A stretch of 64,000 nt of DNA from Streptomyces flaveus (GTDB taxonomy: Bacteria; Actinomycetota; Actinomycetes; Streptomycetales; Streptomycetaceae), in NCBI RefSeq assembly GCF_014647675.1, contig NZ_BMPQ01000001.1, positions 591,133 to 655,132 of the forward strand, given 5' to 3'. The notes under the pieces were generated by a model, which saw only the letters and a list, made by a program, of their open reading frames with translations, searched no databases and was not told where the DNA came from. The position numbers and the translations under genes were made by a program. Below, piece after piece: positions 25,345 through 33,705 of the stretch (positions within the stretch are counted from its first letter, which is position 1; each line of letters begins with the position of its first letter).

Positions 25345-25845
25345 TCAGACCCTTCGGAAGCTGAGCGTCTCCCCCAGTGCCCCGGCCCGCCACAGGTCGT
25401 TGCACGCCTCCGCCATGGCGTCCAGGCCCTCCACCACCTGGCCCCAGACGATGCCGGGCACCCAGCCGACGTCGGCGTTGATCAGCAGGTTGTTGCGTTC
25501 GTAGAAGAGGGCCAGGTCGATCACCGGGGTGCCGGCCTGGACGCCGGAGGCCCCGCCGTAGCCGTACGACTGTGTGCCCAGCTGGGTGCCGGAGAAGGAG
25601 AAGTAGCACAGGTCGCCGGGGATGGGGGTGACGGTGGGGTTCTCGAGCGGGGGCTCGGCGGGGGCGAAGGCGGGGAGCAGGGTGTAGATCTCGTTGCGGG
25701 CGTACTTCGCGTGGTAGACGTCGCTGCCGAGCGGGAGCGCGTTCCACACCGCCTCGCAGGTGATGGGGGCGCGGTCGTCGAGGAGCTTTGCTGTGCAGTG
25801 GACTCCGCGCTTGGTCAGAGAGACGTCGATGTAACGGTCGGCCAT
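25345..25845 (-). CDS. DUF3830 family protein (cyclophilin-like fold)
   Basis: A 166-residue protein of the DUF3830 family, whose members have a cyclophilin-like barrel and sit beside amidases and racemases in small-molecule catabolic loci. Recognisable stretches are EAVWNALPLGSDVYHAKYAR and GDLCYFSFSGTQLG. No catalytic assignment is possible; barrel proteins of this type are sometimes acyl-amide or hydantoin-ring hydrolase relatives. ATG 25845 was chosen because MADRYIDVSLTKRGV matches the family opening; the longer frame starts at 25932. It is divergent from ehuB across a likely operator region. Confidence 0.75.
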   Translation of the reverse strand: MADRYIDVSLTKRGVHCTAKLLDDRAPITCEAVWNALPLGSDVYHAKYARNEIYTLLPAFAPAEPPLENPTVTPIPGDLCYFSFSGTQLGTQSYGYGGASGVQAGTPVIDLALFYERNNLLINADVGWVPGIVWGQVVEGLDAMAEACNDLWRAGALGETLSFRRV

Positions 25846-25954
25846 GGTCACACCCGTACCCCGCCGCAGCCATGAATCCACGGGCCGGCCGTGTGCAGCG
25901 TGTGGGTCGACGCGCACCCTCGACGGAGCCATGGGTGAGCCACCTCACACAACT

Positions 25955-25975
25955 AATGCCTATATACCGGGCATT
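25955..25975. promoter_or_regulatory. candidate operator between DUF3830 and ehuB-like genes
   Basis: Inverted repeat AATGCC-N9-GGCATT around an AT-rich centre (TATATA), 38 bases before the ehuB-like start and in the divergent promoter region. The local IclR-type protein is a candidate binder; that link is only positional. Confidence 0.45.
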
Positions 25976-26012
25976 GATGGATGAATTGACTCAGTGGCTG
26001 GGAAGGAAGGGC

Positions 26013-26975
26013 ATGACTTCCATTGGTTCGGGTAGTCGCGCGCCCATGGCTCGACCACACGCAAACCGATCAGGAACCGACAACGGACCCCACAGAGGGC
26101 TCAGCCGTCGCTCACTCCTCACTGGAGCGGTGGCGCTGGGCGCTGCGGGAAGTCTCGGGGTGGCGGGCTGCAGCCGCGTCCCCGACGAAGGGAAGGTGCT
26201 GGGAGGAAGCCTGCTGGACACCTTGAAGGACCAGGGTTCCGTGAAAATCGGGATCGCCAGCGAGCCGCCGTTCGGTTATGTGGGAGACGACGGACAGGCC
26301 ACCGGAGAAGCGCCCGCGATCGCCGAGGAAATCTTCGGGCGGCTCGGCATAGGCGAGATCAAGCCGGTGCCGGTGGACTTCGGTGCCCTCATTCCCGGGC
26401 TGAAGGCGCGGCAGTTCGATGTGGTGTCCGCCGGGATGTACATCAATCCTCCTCGATGCGAACAGGTGCTTTTCGCCGACCCGGACTACCTCATGCTGGA
26501 CGCCTTCATCGTCAGGAAGGGGAATCCGCACGGCATCAGGACGTATGAGGACATCAAGAAGAAGGGCCTCAAGCTTGCCTCGGGCAAGGCCTATGCCCAG
26601 ATCGACTCCGCCAAGGGCGCGGGCATCAGCAACGTACTGATCCTGCCGGACCAGGTGGCCGGACTCGACGCGGTGTCCCAGGGGCGGGTGGACGCCTTCG
26701 CCGGTACGCGCATCACGGTCAGCGACGCGGTGAAGGGATCCAACCGGGCCGAGGCGACCGAACCCTTCCAGCCCGAAATCGACGGAAAGCCCGTCTACGG
26801 CGCGGGCGGATTCGCCTTCCGGCTGTCCGAGCAGAACTTCCGTGACGCGTTCAACGAGGAACTGCTCAAGCTCAAGGAGAACAACTACAAGGAGCTCCTC
26901 AAGATCGTCAGGCCCTTCGGTTTCGGTATGGCCGAGATGACCGACCTCACCGCGAAGGAGCTGTGCGCCGGATGA
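26013..26975 (+). CDS. ehuB: Ehu-type ABC transporter substrate-binding protein
   Basis: A 320-residue periplasmic-type binding protein (SBP family 3). It has a twin-arginine lipoprotein signal (SRRSLLTG, lipobox LGVAGC), then the family core VKIGIASEPPFGYVGDDGQA and a late GGFAFRLSEQNFRDAFNEEL. The whole four-gene set resembles EhuBCDA, the ectoine/hydroxyectoine importer. The expected ectoine degradation enzymes (DoeA/DoeB) are not in the window, so the ligand may be another compound. ATG 26013 follows GGAAGGAAGG. Expression is probably set by the divergent region with the inverted repeat at 25955. Confidence 0.8.
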   Translation: MTSIGSGSRAPMARPHANRSGTDNGPHRGLSRRSLLTGAVALGAAGSLGVAGCSRVPDEGKVLGGSLLDTLKDQGSVKIGIASEPPFGYVGDDGQATGEAPAIAEEIFGRLGIGEIKPVPVDFGALIPGLKARQFDVVSAGMYINPPRCEQVLFADPDYLMLDAFIVRKGNPHGIRTYEDIKKKGLKLASGKAYAQIDSAKGAGISNVLILPDQVAGLDAVSQGRVDAFAGTRITVSDAVKGSNRAEATEPFQPEIDGKPVYGAGGFAFRLSEQNFRDAFNEELLKLKENNYKELLKIVRPFGFGMAEMTDLTAKELCAG

Positions 26976-27709
26976 TGAGCTCGGAGTTCTTCACGACCTG
27001 GTTCCTGCCGGGTATCTGGATCACCATCCAGGTGACGGTGTACGCCGCTGCCCTCGGCGCGGCCATCGCGTTCGGGATCGGCCTCGCGCGCGATTCGCAG
27101 TACTGGATCGTGCGTTTCCTCGCCGGGGTCTATTTCGAGATCTTCCGCGGCATGTCGGCCCTGGTGCTGATGTTCTGGATGTTCTTCGCCCTGCCGTTCT
27201 TCGGCTGGCAGCTGGTGCCCATGTGGGCGGGCGTCAGCGCGCTCGCCCTCACCTACGGCGCCTACGGTTCCGAGATCGTCCGCGGTTCCCTGGCCGCCGT
27301 CGCCCCGGCGCAGAAGGAGGCGGGCATCGCGCTCAACTTCACCCGCTGGCAGCGGCTGCGGCTGATCGAGATGCCGCAGGCGTGGCCCGAGATGGTGCCG
27401 CCGTTCAACAACCTGCTGGTCGAACTGCTGAAGGGCACCGCCCTGGTTTCCGTGATCACGGTGGCCGACATGACCTTCGCCGGCGGCCTGGTCCGGCTTG
27501 GTACCAATGAGACGACCCCGATCTACACGCTGCTGCTGGTCCTGTACTTCGTACTCGCCTTCCTCATCACCCGCGGTATGCGACTGGTGGAGCGCAAGGC
27601 CAAGGCAGGGATCGGGCAGCAGCCGGAGAAGCGAGGCGGGATCACCGCGAAGCTCAGCGCCCGCGGTGAGAACGTGCAGGCCAGCTCGGGTTCAGCGGGA
27701 GGTATCTGA
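26972..27709 (+). CDS. ehuC: Ehu-type ABC transporter permease 1
   Basis: A 245-residue membrane protein of the polar amino acid permease (HisMQ) family with about five helices and the EAA loop at QKEAGIALNFTRWQRLRLIE. It pairs with the next permease to form the channel. ATG 26972 overlaps the binding-protein stop in ATGA; the family start MMSSEFF fits. The C-terminal 30 residues are a charged cytoplasmic tail. Confidence 0.85.
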   Translation: MMSSEFFTTWFLPGIWITIQVTVYAAALGAAIAFGIGLARDSQYWIVRFLAGVYFEIFRGMSALVLMFWMFFALPFFGWQLVPMWAGVSALALTYGAYGSEIVRGSLAAVAPAQKEAGIALNFTRWQRLRLIEMPQAWPEMVPPFNNLLVELLKGTALVSVITVADMTFAGGLVRLGTNETTPIYTLLLVLYFVLAFLITRGMRLVERKAKAGIGQQPEKRGGITAKLSARGENVQASSGSAGGI

Positions 27710-28356
27710 TGAACTGGGACTGGCAAGTCGTGGACGACTTCATGCCGCGGTTCTGGGACGGCGTGCTGGTCACGCTGCAGGCCCTGGCCATCGGCACCCT
27801 GATCGCCTTCGCCCTGGGCCTCGTGTGGGCAATGGCGCAGCGGTCCACACTGGTGTGGGTGCGCTGGCCGGTCATCGCGTTCACGGAGTTCATCCGCAAC
27901 ACCCCGCTGCTGGTGCAGCTGTTCTTCCTGTTCTACGTGGTGCCGAACTTCGGTCCCTCGATGTCGCCGCTCACCACCGGCATCATCGGCCTCGGTCTGC
28001 ACTACTCCACGTACACCGCGGAGGTCTACCGCGCCGGCATCGACGGCGTACCCGCCGGCCAGTGGGAGGCGGCCACGGCGCTCAGCCTGTCCAAGGGCCG
28101 TACGTGGCGTGCGGTGATCCTGCCGCAGGCGATCCGCCGCGTCGTCCCGCCGCTGGGCAACTACGTCGTCGCCATGCTCAAGGACTCCCCGATGATCGCG
28201 ACCATCGGCGCCTTCGACATGCTCGGCGAGGCCCAGGCCTTCAGCAACGAGACCTTCACCACGGAAGCCATCACCGTCGTGGGTGTGGCCTTCATCGTCA
28301 TCGCCTACCCCGCTTCCCTCTTGATCCGAGCCCTGGAGCGTCGTCTTGTCCGCTGA
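27709..28356 (+). CDS. ehuD: Ehu-type ABC transporter permease 2
   Basis: A 215-residue second permease of the same family, five helices, with its EAA loop at QWEAATALSLSKGRTWRAVI. Its ATG overlaps the preceding stop by one base (TGATG) and its end overlaps the ATPase gene by 11 bases, so the transporter subunits are translated in a coupled series. Confidence 0.88.
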   Translation: MNWDWQVVDDFMPRFWDGVLVTLQALAIGTLIAFALGLVWAMAQRSTLVWVRWPVIAFTEFIRNTPLLVQLFFLFYVVPNFGPSMSPLTTGIIGLGLHYSTYTAEVYRAGIDGVPAGQWEAATALSLSKGRTWRAVILPQAIRRVVPPLGNYVVAMLKDSPMIATIGAFDMLGEAQAFSNETFTTEAITVVGVAFIVIAYPASLLIRALERRLVR

Positions 28357-29170
28357 CACCCCTCTGCAGAAAGAACCCGAGAGCAGCCAGAACCCACCGG
28401 TGGACGGCAGCGAGCTGATCCGCTTCGACAAGGTCACCAAGCGCTTCGGCAGCAACGTCGTGCTCGACAACCTCGACTTCTCGGTGGACTCCGGCAAACA
28501 CGTCACGCTGATCGGCCCGTCCGGCTCCGGCAAGACGACGATCCTGCGCCTGCTGATGACCCTGCTCAAGGCCGACGAAGGCACGATCAAGGTCAACGGC
28601 GACTACCTCACCCACGAGGAGAAGAACGGCAAGCTCGTCCCGGCGGGTGAGAAGCACATCCGCGAGGTCCGCAAGAACATCGGGATGGTCTTCCAGCAGT
28701 TCAACCTCTTCCCGAACATGAAGGTGCTGCGCAATCTCACCGAGGCGCCGGTCACCGTGCTCGGCATGTCCAAGGAGGCGGCCGAGGAACGGGCCCGCGA
28801 TCTCCTCGAACTGGTCGGCCTTACCGAGCACATCGACAAGTACCCGACCCAGCTCTCCGGCGGCCAGCAGCAGCGCGTCGCGATCGCGCGGGCCCTCGCC
28901 ATGCGGCCGAAGGTGCTGCTCCTGGACGAGGTCACCTCGGCCCTCGACCCCGAGCTGGTCGCGGGCGTCCTCGACGTGCTGCGGGACATCGCGCGCACCA
29001 CGGACATCACGATGCTCTGCGTGACCCACGAGATGAACTTCGCCCGCGACATCTCCGACGCGGTCCTGATGTTCGACAAGGGCCGCGTCCTGGAATCCGG
29101 CCCGCCGGAGAAGATCTTCGGCGACCCGGAGCACGACCGGACGCGGGAGTTCCTGAGCGCGGTTCTGTAG
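28346..29170 (+). CDS. ehuA: Ehu-type ABC transporter ATPase
   Basis: A 274-residue ABC ATPase that powers the importer. Walker A is GPSGSGKTT near 54, the Q-loop QQFNLF, signature LSGGQQQRVAIARAL near 171, Walker B VLLLDEVTSALDPE and switch His in CVTHEMNFARD. The start is a TTG at 28346 with GGAG seven bases upstream. This is the last gene of the transporter set; the IclR gene follows 166 bases later with its own ribosome binding site. Confidence 0.92.
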   Translation: MSADTPLQKEPESSQNPPVDGSELIRFDKVTKRFGSNVVLDNLDFSVDSGKHVTLIGPSGSGKTTILRLLMTLLKADEGTIKVNGDYLTHEEKNGKLVPAGEKHIREVRKNIGMVFQQFNLFPNMKVLRNLTEAPVTVLGMSKEAAEERARDLLELVGLTEHIDKYPTQLSGGQQQRVAIARALAMRPKVLLLDEVTSALDPELVAGVLDVLRDIARTTDITMLCVTHEMNFARDISDAVLMFDKGRVLESGPPEKIFGDPEHDRTREFLSAVL

Positions 29171-29336
29171 CGGATTCACCGTGACATGACTGTGGCATAT
29201 GCCAGGGTGGTGCGTTCCTGCTAGCAGCGCCGGAACGCGCCACTCTTCTCGTCAACAGCCGCTCCCCGTCAGCCCTTTGGCGGCTATCGTGGAAGCAGCC
29301 TCCATCCGAGAACGGCCAAGCAGCGCAGGGGGAACC

Positions 29337-30095
29337 GTGGCGCTCAAGCACGAGCCGACCGCGCCGTACCACTCGGCCCAGGACGCCCTGCGCGTACTGG
29401 AGACCGTGGCACGGCACACCACCGGCGTCACCGACACCCAGCTCGCCCGCACGACCGGCCTCGGCACGGAGCGGCTGACCACGCTCCTGCGGATGCTGCG
29501 CCGCGAGGGATACGTCGAGCAGGTCGCCGACGGCGCGTACATCACCGGCGCCGCCCTGACCAGGCTGACCTCGGCACGCGGCCGCGACCAGGCGCTGCGC
29601 GAGCAGGTCCAGCGCAACCTCGACCGGCTGCGCGACTCGGTGGGCGCCGCCGTCTACATCAGCCGTTACGTCGACGGCGAGGTCCACGTCACCCAGTGCG
29701 CCGACAGCCCGAGCACGCCCGCGGTGAACGAGTGGGTGGACTTCCGGCGCTCCGCCCACGCCAGCGCGATCGGCAAGAGCCTGCTCGGCCAGCTCGACGT
29801 GAACGCCCGCCGCGACCACCTCGCCCGCCACAAGATGGCCCGCCTCACCTCGCGCACCATCACCAGCGAACGGCTCCTGCTGTCCCGCCTCGACGCCCAA
29901 GCGCCCAGCGTGCCGGTCCTCGACCTCCAGGAGTACGCGATCGGCACGGTGTGCGCGGCGGTCCCCATCACGGCCGGCTCCGCCGTAGGCTGCCTGGCCC
30001 TCTCCCTCCCGGTCGCACACGCACACCGACTGCGGGCAGCAGCGGACACACTGAACCGGGGCGCGGCACCCGTACTGCTGTCTCTCGCGATCTGA
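29337..30095 (+). CDS. IclR-family transcriptional regulator
   Basis: A 252-residue regulator with a winged helix-turn-helix N-terminus (HSAQDALRVLETVARHTTGV, DTQLARTTGLGTERLTTLL) and an IclR ligand-binding domain (SAHASAIGKSLLGQLDVNAR; late segment YAIGTVCAAVPIT). It binds a small acid or metabolite and could control the uptake/catabolic island upstream. GTG 29337 has AGGGGG five bases upstream; the frame is open back to 29199 without a site. Confidence 0.8.
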   Translation: MALKHEPTAPYHSAQDALRVLETVARHTTGVTDTQLARTTGLGTERLTTLLRMLRREGYVEQVADGAYITGAALTRLTSARGRDQALREQVQRNLDRLRDSVGAAVYISRYVDGEVHVTQCADSPSTPAVNEWVDFRRSAHASAIGKSLLGQLDVNARRDHLARHKMARLTSRTITSERLLLSRLDAQAPSVPVLDLQEYAIGTVCAAVPITAGSAVGCLALSLPVAHAHRLRAAADTLNRGAAPVLLSLAI

Positions 30096-30126
30096 GCCAC
30101 GGGCTCTCGAAGTCCGGCGCGGTATC

Positions 30127-30200
30127 GCGCCCCTAGGGAGGCCGCAGGCCTTCCTTCAGGGGCGCGGGGAACTGCGCGACCAGCCACAACGAACCCGCAG
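30127..30200 (+). repeat. dispersed stem-loop repeat A, copy 3 (long-stem form)
   Basis: Same tail as the other copies, but the stem has grown: GCGCCCCTAGGGAGG, a short loop, then CCTTCCTTCAGGGGCGC. It lies 32 bases after the IclR stop with the stem nearer the gene, where a terminator would sit. Confidence 0.88.
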
Positions 30201-30308
30201 CTTAAAACGGCGCAACCCAGCGGAGCGCTGACGCGGTCACAAGCACCCCCGTGGACCAGGTAGTATTTTTTCCGTCGCCGACCGCCACAAGCGGAAGGCG
30301 GGAGTCAT

Positions 30309-30382
30309 GCGCCGCTAGCTCAGTTGGTTAGAGCAGCTGACTCTTAATCAGCGGGTCCGGGGTTCGAGTCCCTGGCGGCGCA
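30309..30382 (+). tRNA. tRNA-Lys (CTT anticodon), copy 2
   Basis: Identical in all 74 bases to the gene at 15915-15988. The sequences on both sides differ, so only the tRNA is shared. A possible -10 (TAGTAT) lies 40-odd bases upstream and a hairpin terminator follows. Confidence 0.98.
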
Positions 30383-30386
30383 CCAC

Positions 30387-30420
30387 CGAAGGGCCTCTCG
30401 TGGGAGCGAGAGGCCCTTCG
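30387..30420. terminator. tRNA-Lys copy 2 terminator
   Basis: Perfect 14-base stem (CGAAGGGCCTCTCG) with a 6-base loop, starting five bases after the tRNA. Confidence 0.85.
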
Positions 30421-30489
30421 ACGTATGCGCCAGGGCCCGTCCGGCCCCGGCCCGCCCCGGTCAGCCGCACGATCGTCAGACGTAAAGGG

Positions 30490-31008
30490 TCACGGGGTCA
30501 TCGTGACGCCGTCGACGACGAAGGTGTCGCTGGTGCCGCCCGTGTCCCCGTCGAAGCCGAACTCGTCGGACATCTGGTTGTGCGTGACCATGAAGCCGAC
30601 GCAGAACACCGCGGCCACCCCGAGGAACACCAGGCTGGCGCCGGTGGACGTCGCCAGTCTGGCCCGGCTCGGCGCCTTCGCCGTGGCGACCACGTCGCGG
30701 CCCTCGGCGTAGTAGACGGTGACGAAGTCGCCCTCGAGGTTCGTCGCCGGGCCGTCCTCCTCCTCGAAGCGGACCGTCCGGCCGTCGCGAGCGGTGAACT
30801 CGTACACATGGTGCAGCGTGGTGCTCACGGACGAGTCGCCGCTGCCGCCGTGCGTCGTCGTGAACATCCGCAGACAGCGCCCCTCCGCCGTCAGGCCGCT
30901 TTTCCAGGCGCTTCGGATCTGCAGCGAGCGGCGCACCACGCTGTACGCGCCGAAGAGCACCACGGCCAGGATCAGACTGGGCACCAGGTAGAACAAGAGG
31001 TCGATCAT
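30490..31008 (-). CDS. DUF3592 membrane protein
   Basis: A 172-residue membrane protein with a helix at each side of an extracytoplasmic-type beta domain: LFYLVPSLILAVVLFGAYSV at the N-terminus and STGASLVFLGVAAVFCVGFM near 130. The middle (YEFTARDGRTVRFEEEDGP, GDFVTVYYAEG) is the DUF3592 core. Function unknown. ATG 31008 has a GGGGGA site upstream. It is followed by no partner, and its mRNA would end facing the tRNA terminator. A related protein is encoded at 49011. Confidence 0.75.
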   Translation of the reverse strand: MIDLLFYLVPSLILAVVLFGAYSVVRRSLQIRSAWKSGLTAEGRCLRMFTTTHGGSGDSSVSTTLHHVYEFTARDGRTVRFEEEDGPATNLEGDFVTVYYAEGRDVVATAKAPSRARLATSTGASLVFLGVAAVFCVGFMVTHNQMSDEFGFDGDTGGTSDTFVVDGVTMTP

Positions 31009-31101
31009 GCTTCCCCCGAGGTCAGGTACTGCTCGTGGGGGGAACCTACCCCCGGGGGAAGCACGCCTGTCTCAAGTAACGCTCAGAGATCCGGAGTCGG
31101 A

Positions 31102-31746
31102 TCAGAACGTGACGTCCGAGCAGGCGTAGAACGCGTTGCCCGTGTCGGCGACCGTCCACACCGCGAGGATCACGTGGTGCCCGCTCTTGCCGGACGGCAG
31201 GGTGCCGCTGTGGGAGAGCGTCGCGGGCGGCTGGCCGCTGTAGGGGACGGTCAGGAACGGGGTGGTGTCCAGGGCGGCCCGGGTCAGCGGGGCGTTCTGG
31301 TTCCAGCCGTTCTTGGTGACGTAGTACCGGAAGTCGGTCGTCGAGTGCCGTGCCGTGAACTGCCAGCGGAACGTGTAGCTCTGCCCGCCGGTGACCTGGG
31401 TGGTGGGCCAGGCGCCGCCTGACGGGGTCCTCGACTGGTCGAGCGCGCCGAAGTTGCCGTGGCCCGCGGAACAGATCTGCCCGTCCGCGGGTCCGGCCGA
31501 CGGGAAGCCCTTGGGGCCCTCGACGCTCTGGGGCTCGTACTGGATGGCGCCGCAGCCGGTCACCGTGCCGTTGGCGCAGAGCTTCTGCCGGCTGACGGGG
31601 AGGTCGGTGTAGCCATGGCCGCTGGCGCCGCCGGTGGAGAGCACGAACGCTCCCGTGGTGGCGAGGCCGACCACGGCCGCGTACCACTTGGTCCGCTTCT
31701 TGGACTGTTTCTCGTGATTCCCGTGATTCCCGATGCTTTCGCGCAT
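31102..31746 (-). CDS. lpmP: AA10 lytic polysaccharide monooxygenase (LpmP-like)
   Basis: A 214-residue secreted copper enzyme that cleaves chitin- or cellulose-type chains by oxidation. After a signal peptide (YAAVVGLATTGAFVLSTGG) cleavage would expose the N-terminal histidine of HGYTDLPVSRQ, the first ligand of the copper histidine brace; the second is in GHHVILAVWTV and the axial aromatic in CSDVTF. No carbohydrate-binding module. ATG 31746 has AGGAG eight bases upstream. In S. lividans an LPMO at this place acts with CslA and GlxA on the hyphal-tip glycan; the same cluster lies 3 kb to the right here. Confidence 0.88.
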   Translation of the reverse strand: MRESIGNHGNHEKQSKKRTKWYAAVVGLATTGAFVLSTGGASGHGYTDLPVSRQKLCANGTVTGCGAIQYEPQSVEGPKGFPSAGPADGQICSAGHGNFGALDQSRTPSGGAWPTTQVTGGQSYTFRWQFTARHSTTDFRYYVTKNGWNQNAPLTRAALDTTPFLTVPYSGQPPATLSHSGTLPSGKSGHHVILAVWTVADTGNAFYACSDVTF

Positions 31747-31843
31747 GCTGCCGCTCCTGGAGAACGTGGGGGATTTCCGTGAGCTGTGCGTGCGCATCGC
31801 GATGCGTGGAGCGATGGTTCAGGTCTAGACCAAGTTCAGATTA

Positions 31844-32521
31844 TTACTGACCCTTGAACATGTCCATACCAATCGCGGAAACGTCCGTACCAATCGTCGA
31901 AACGATCCGATGGCACCGATCCCGCGACTCCTCCACCAGCTTCCCGTTCGGGTCGTCGTTGGTCCTCACCCAGTCCCGGGCCGCCACCTCGCTCCTCCCA
32001 CCCGCCAACTGCCGCTCCACCAGCCTCACTTGACGCACCTCCCCGGGCGCCTCCACATACCAGCACTCCCGCATGAGCCCGTACGCCTCGCGCCAGCCCG
32101 GCAGATCGCAGGCCAGGTAGTTCCCCTCGGTGACGATCAGCCGGGCGGCCGGCGGCACCAGGTGGCGTGCGGCGATGGGCTCGTCGATGGTGCGGTCGTA
32201 GTCCGGTACGTAGATGTCGGCGTCGGTGTCCTCCAGCACCCGGCGCAGCAGCGCGACGTATCCCCACACGTCGAAGCTGGGTTCCGAGCCCTTGCGGGAG
32301 GTCAGGGCGAGCCGTGCCAACTGGCGGTTGGAGAGGTGGAATCCGTCGAGCGGAAGATAGGCGGCGCGCTCGCCGAGGTGCGCGACCAGGGCGCGGGCGA
32401 GGGTGGACTTTCCGGCGCCGGGCGGGCCCGCGAGGCCCAGTACGGCGCGCGGCAGGCGGGCGGTCAGTTGCCAGGCGTCCGCGGCGAGGTCGGCGAGGGC
32501 GGGGCGGTCAGCGATCTCCAT
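31844..32521 (-). CDS. nucleoside/nucleotide kinase-family P-loop protein (uridine-kinase-like)
   Basis: A 225-residue cytoplasmic kinase of the phosphoribulokinase/uridine kinase group. Walker A is GPPGAGKSTLAR near 33; LPLDGFHLSN carries the family Asp and aromatic residues, and VTEGNYLACDLPGWRE the beta-strand before the lid. Similar proteins phosphorylate sugars or nucleosides; the substrate is not known. It is a single gene; its upstream neighbour ends 132 bases away across repeat copy 4. Confidence 0.75.
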   Translation of the reverse strand: MEIADRPALADLAADAWQLTARLPRAVLGLAGPPGAGKSTLARALVAHLGERAAYLPLDGFHLSNRQLARLALTSRKGSEPSFDVWGYVALLRRVLEDTDADIYVPDYDRTIDEPIAARHLVPPAARLIVTEGNYLACDLPGWREAYGLMRECWYVEAPGEVRQVRLVERQLAGGRSEVAARDWVRTNDDPNGKLVEESRDRCHRIVSTIGTDVSAIGMDMFKGQ

Positions 32522-32572
32522 GCCGTGTATGGAACGCCACGGGGGCGCTTCGCTGGAAGGGCGGGGATGAAC

Positions 32573-32649
32573 CTGCGGGTTCGTTGTGGCTGGTCGCGCA
32601 GTTCCCCGCGCCCCTAAAAGGAGGGCCTGCGGCCTCCTTTTAGGGGCGC
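32573..32649 (-). repeat. dispersed stem-loop repeat A, copy 4 (long-stem form, reverse strand)
   Basis: Read on the minus strand: a perfect 17-base stem (32608-32624 with 32633-32649, starting GCGCCCCTAAAAGGAGG on the plus strand) and then the same tail as the other copies. It begins four bases after the stop of the SPFH gene, so it probably ends that transcript. Confidence 0.9.
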
Positions 32650-32652
32650 CGC

Positions 32653-33549
32653 CTAGTCTCCGTCCCGCGCCTCCAAGGCCGCTAGGCGGCGGCGCTGGAT
32701 CGCCGCGGCGACTTCAGGGGTGTACTCGGTGCGGACCGGCTGTACGGAGAACACCTGGAGGCCGGCCGCCGCCGCGTCCGTCGCCACGAAGCGGGTCAGT
32801 TTCTCCCTGGCGGTCTCGGTGCCGGCGGGGAGCCGTGCGAGTGCCGCCTCCACGCACTCGTGCAGATACCGCTCGTGGTCCTCGACGCCGAGCGCGGCGC
32901 GGGCGGTGTCCCTGACCCGCCAGAGGACCAACACGTCGACGCGCAGGGCGAGTCCGTGCGCATCGAGGGCGGGCATCGGCTCGCTGCGCCAGTGCCGCAG
33001 CCGTACGTCGATCCGGCGGCGCAGCAGCAGCGGGTTCACCCACATCAGTCCGGTACGCCGGACGGTGCCCCGGTAGCGCCCGAAGAGCCCGAGCACCCAG
33101 GCGCTCCCGGTCCGCCCCCGGGCCAGCCCGCCGAACCCGAAGAGCGCGACCGCCCCGGACGCGGCGAGCCCCGCCCACTGCGGAGCACCGAGCCCGGCAC
33201 CCGCGTACGCGGGCAGTCCCGCCAACTCCCCGGCGAGCGACGGCAGTACACCGGCCCACCAGGCCGCCACCACACACCCGGCGACCCCGCCGCTCCCCGC
33301 CAGCACGCCCACCGCACCCGGCAGCACCCGCGCCTCACGCTCCACCAGCTCGGGATCGACGACGACCGGCGGCGGCACCGACTCCCGCCGGGCCACCCGC
33401 GGTTGCTCCCTCGTCTCCCGCCGAGGCCCGGCCTCGGCGGGCCGGAACAACAGGTGTACGGGGATCTCGGTGGTCGCCTCGTTGTGGATCAGCCGCGGCA
33501 CCCGGGCCCCTCGGGGCCCCTGCTCCGACTCCGAAGTCGTCATACTCAT
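32653..33549 (-). CDS. SPFH/band-7 domain membrane protein
   Basis: A 298-residue protein with a disordered N-terminus (1-70), two to three membrane helices (about 77-140) and a C-terminal SPFH/band-7 domain (GLMWVNPLLLRRRIDVRLRH onward, ALRVDVLVLWRVRDTARAAL, YTPEVAAAIQRRRLAALEAR). Such proteins scaffold membrane microdomains. The presence of three helices before the domain is unusual for flotillin types. GGAAGGGG lies seven bases before ATG 33549. It is divergent from the FadR-type regulator. Confidence 0.75.
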   Translation of the reverse strand: MSMTTSESEQGPRGARVPRLIHNEATTEIPVHLLFRPAEAGPRRETREQPRVARRESVPPPVVVDPELVEREARVLPGAVGVLAGSGGVAGCVVAAWWAGVLPSLAGELAGLPAYAGAGLGAPQWAGLAASGAVALFGFGGLARGRTGSAWVLGLFGRYRGTVRRTGLMWVNPLLLRRRIDVRLRHWRSEPMPALDAHGLALRVDVLVLWRVRDTARAALGVEDHERYLHECVEAALARLPAGTETAREKLTRFVATDAAAAGLQVFSVQPVRTEYTPEVAAAIQRRRLAALEARDGD

Positions 33550-33705
33550 CCGGGCGCCCCTTCCGGTGGAAATGTCAGCACTTCCGCATGTTCGTCAGTT
33601 TCTCAACCGCCGCCGGGCGCCGCATGCTGATGGTCCGAACGACGTACGGGCTCGGGGATCCCAACAGCCGGGACCCCTCCCAAGGTCACCCGCTACTCTC
33701 TCGCC

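Noticed and set aside
15915..30382. 14.4-kb integrated element bounded by tRNA-Lys
   Set aside because: No integrase, no partial tRNA copy and content with core-genome character; both tRNAs are complete genes with their own terminators.
31836..32267. Second gene on the minus strand within the kinase region
   Set aside because: Another frame of the same kinase gene; only the frame with the Walker motif is real.
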